NCBI RefSeq assembly: GCF_964204865.1
Contig: NC_135250.1
Coordinates: forward strand, 31,859,395-31,923,394
From: Styela clava
Taxonomy: Eukaryota; Chordata; Ascidiacea; Stolidobranchia; Styelidae
Length of the DNA: 64,000 nucleotides
Direction of reading: 5' to 3'
The translations under genes were made by a program, and so were the position numbers. The first letter of the stretch is position 1. The number at the start of each line of letters is the position of its first letter. The notes beneath the pieces were generated by a model that had not been told where the DNA came from, made no database searches, and worked only from the letters and a program-made list of their open reading frames with translations. This document shows, in pieces, positions 63,860 to 64,000 of this stretch.

Positions 63860-64000
63860 TTTACTTTTTTGCAACAAAAACATTTCGAATTGAACATTCG
63901 AATCAAATTGAATTGTAAATCATTCGAATCGGTTCAAATGAAAATTTTGAATCGTCGCCATATTCGTTTTAAATGACGCACAGCCTGAACAACCCCAACC
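63860..64000. mobile_element. Truncated repeats at the right edge
   Basis: ATTCGAAT-rich sequence like the hAT MITE at 10483, followed by ATGACGCACAGCCTGAAC, an arm of the C-variant MITE. Both are cut by the window end. Confidence 0.4.

Overview
This is animal nuclear DNA: split genes with GT-AG introns, AT-rich spacers and a very high load of small transposons. I infer a tunicate (ascidian-like), with moderate confidence. Introns and spacers are compact. At least six genes (CKAP4-like, both FITM2 copies, NDUFB7, HCCS, esterase-like) have a pyrimidine-rich 3' splice acceptor 2-50 bases before the start codon with no obvious upstream exon, as expected for spliced-leader trans-splicing, which among chordates is known in tunicates. 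No species can be named from sequence alone.

Layout. 1-6.5 kb: a transposon graveyard with inverted repeat arms and two direct copies of a 1.2 kb unit carrying a decayed Cys-rich transposon protein. 6.6-15.7 kb (+): a twelve-exon coiled-coil membrane protein resembling CKAP4/CLIMP-63. 15.7-20.5 kb: tandem repeats, MITEs and a small coding relic. 20.5-20.9 kb (-): a small predicted mitochondrial membrane protein. 21.8-23.3 kb (+): an intronless DAXX. 26.2-30.3 kb (+): two tandem FITM2 (FIT2) genes, one without a catalytic histidine. 31.4-33.8 kb (+): NDUFB7. 37.7-43.9 kb (-): HCCS, holocytochrome c synthase, with an extra C-terminal heme motif. 47.3-51.6 kb (-): FKBP3 (FKBP25), whose single intron holds a three-level transposon nest. 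58.0 kb to beyond the right edge (+): a secreted cholinesterase/carboxylesterase-fold protein with Gly in place of the catalytic Ser.

The genes do not form an operon or one pathway. NDUFB7, HCCS and the 115-residue protein are (or look) mitochondrial; DAXX and FKBP3 are nuclear chromatin or RNA factors; the FITM2 pair and the CKAP4-like protein belong to the endoplasmic reticulum.

The rest is repeats: a tRNA-derived SINE (about 17 copies or fragments), several hAT-type MITE families with 8-base target duplications, a MITE family whose inverted ends carry a YY1-like CAAGATGGCGG motif, TA-flanked mariner-type MITEs, a Helentron-like family, and LINE 3' ends with different microsatellite tails. 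Exons were called by eye from splice signals and protein similarity; no alignment or database search was run.
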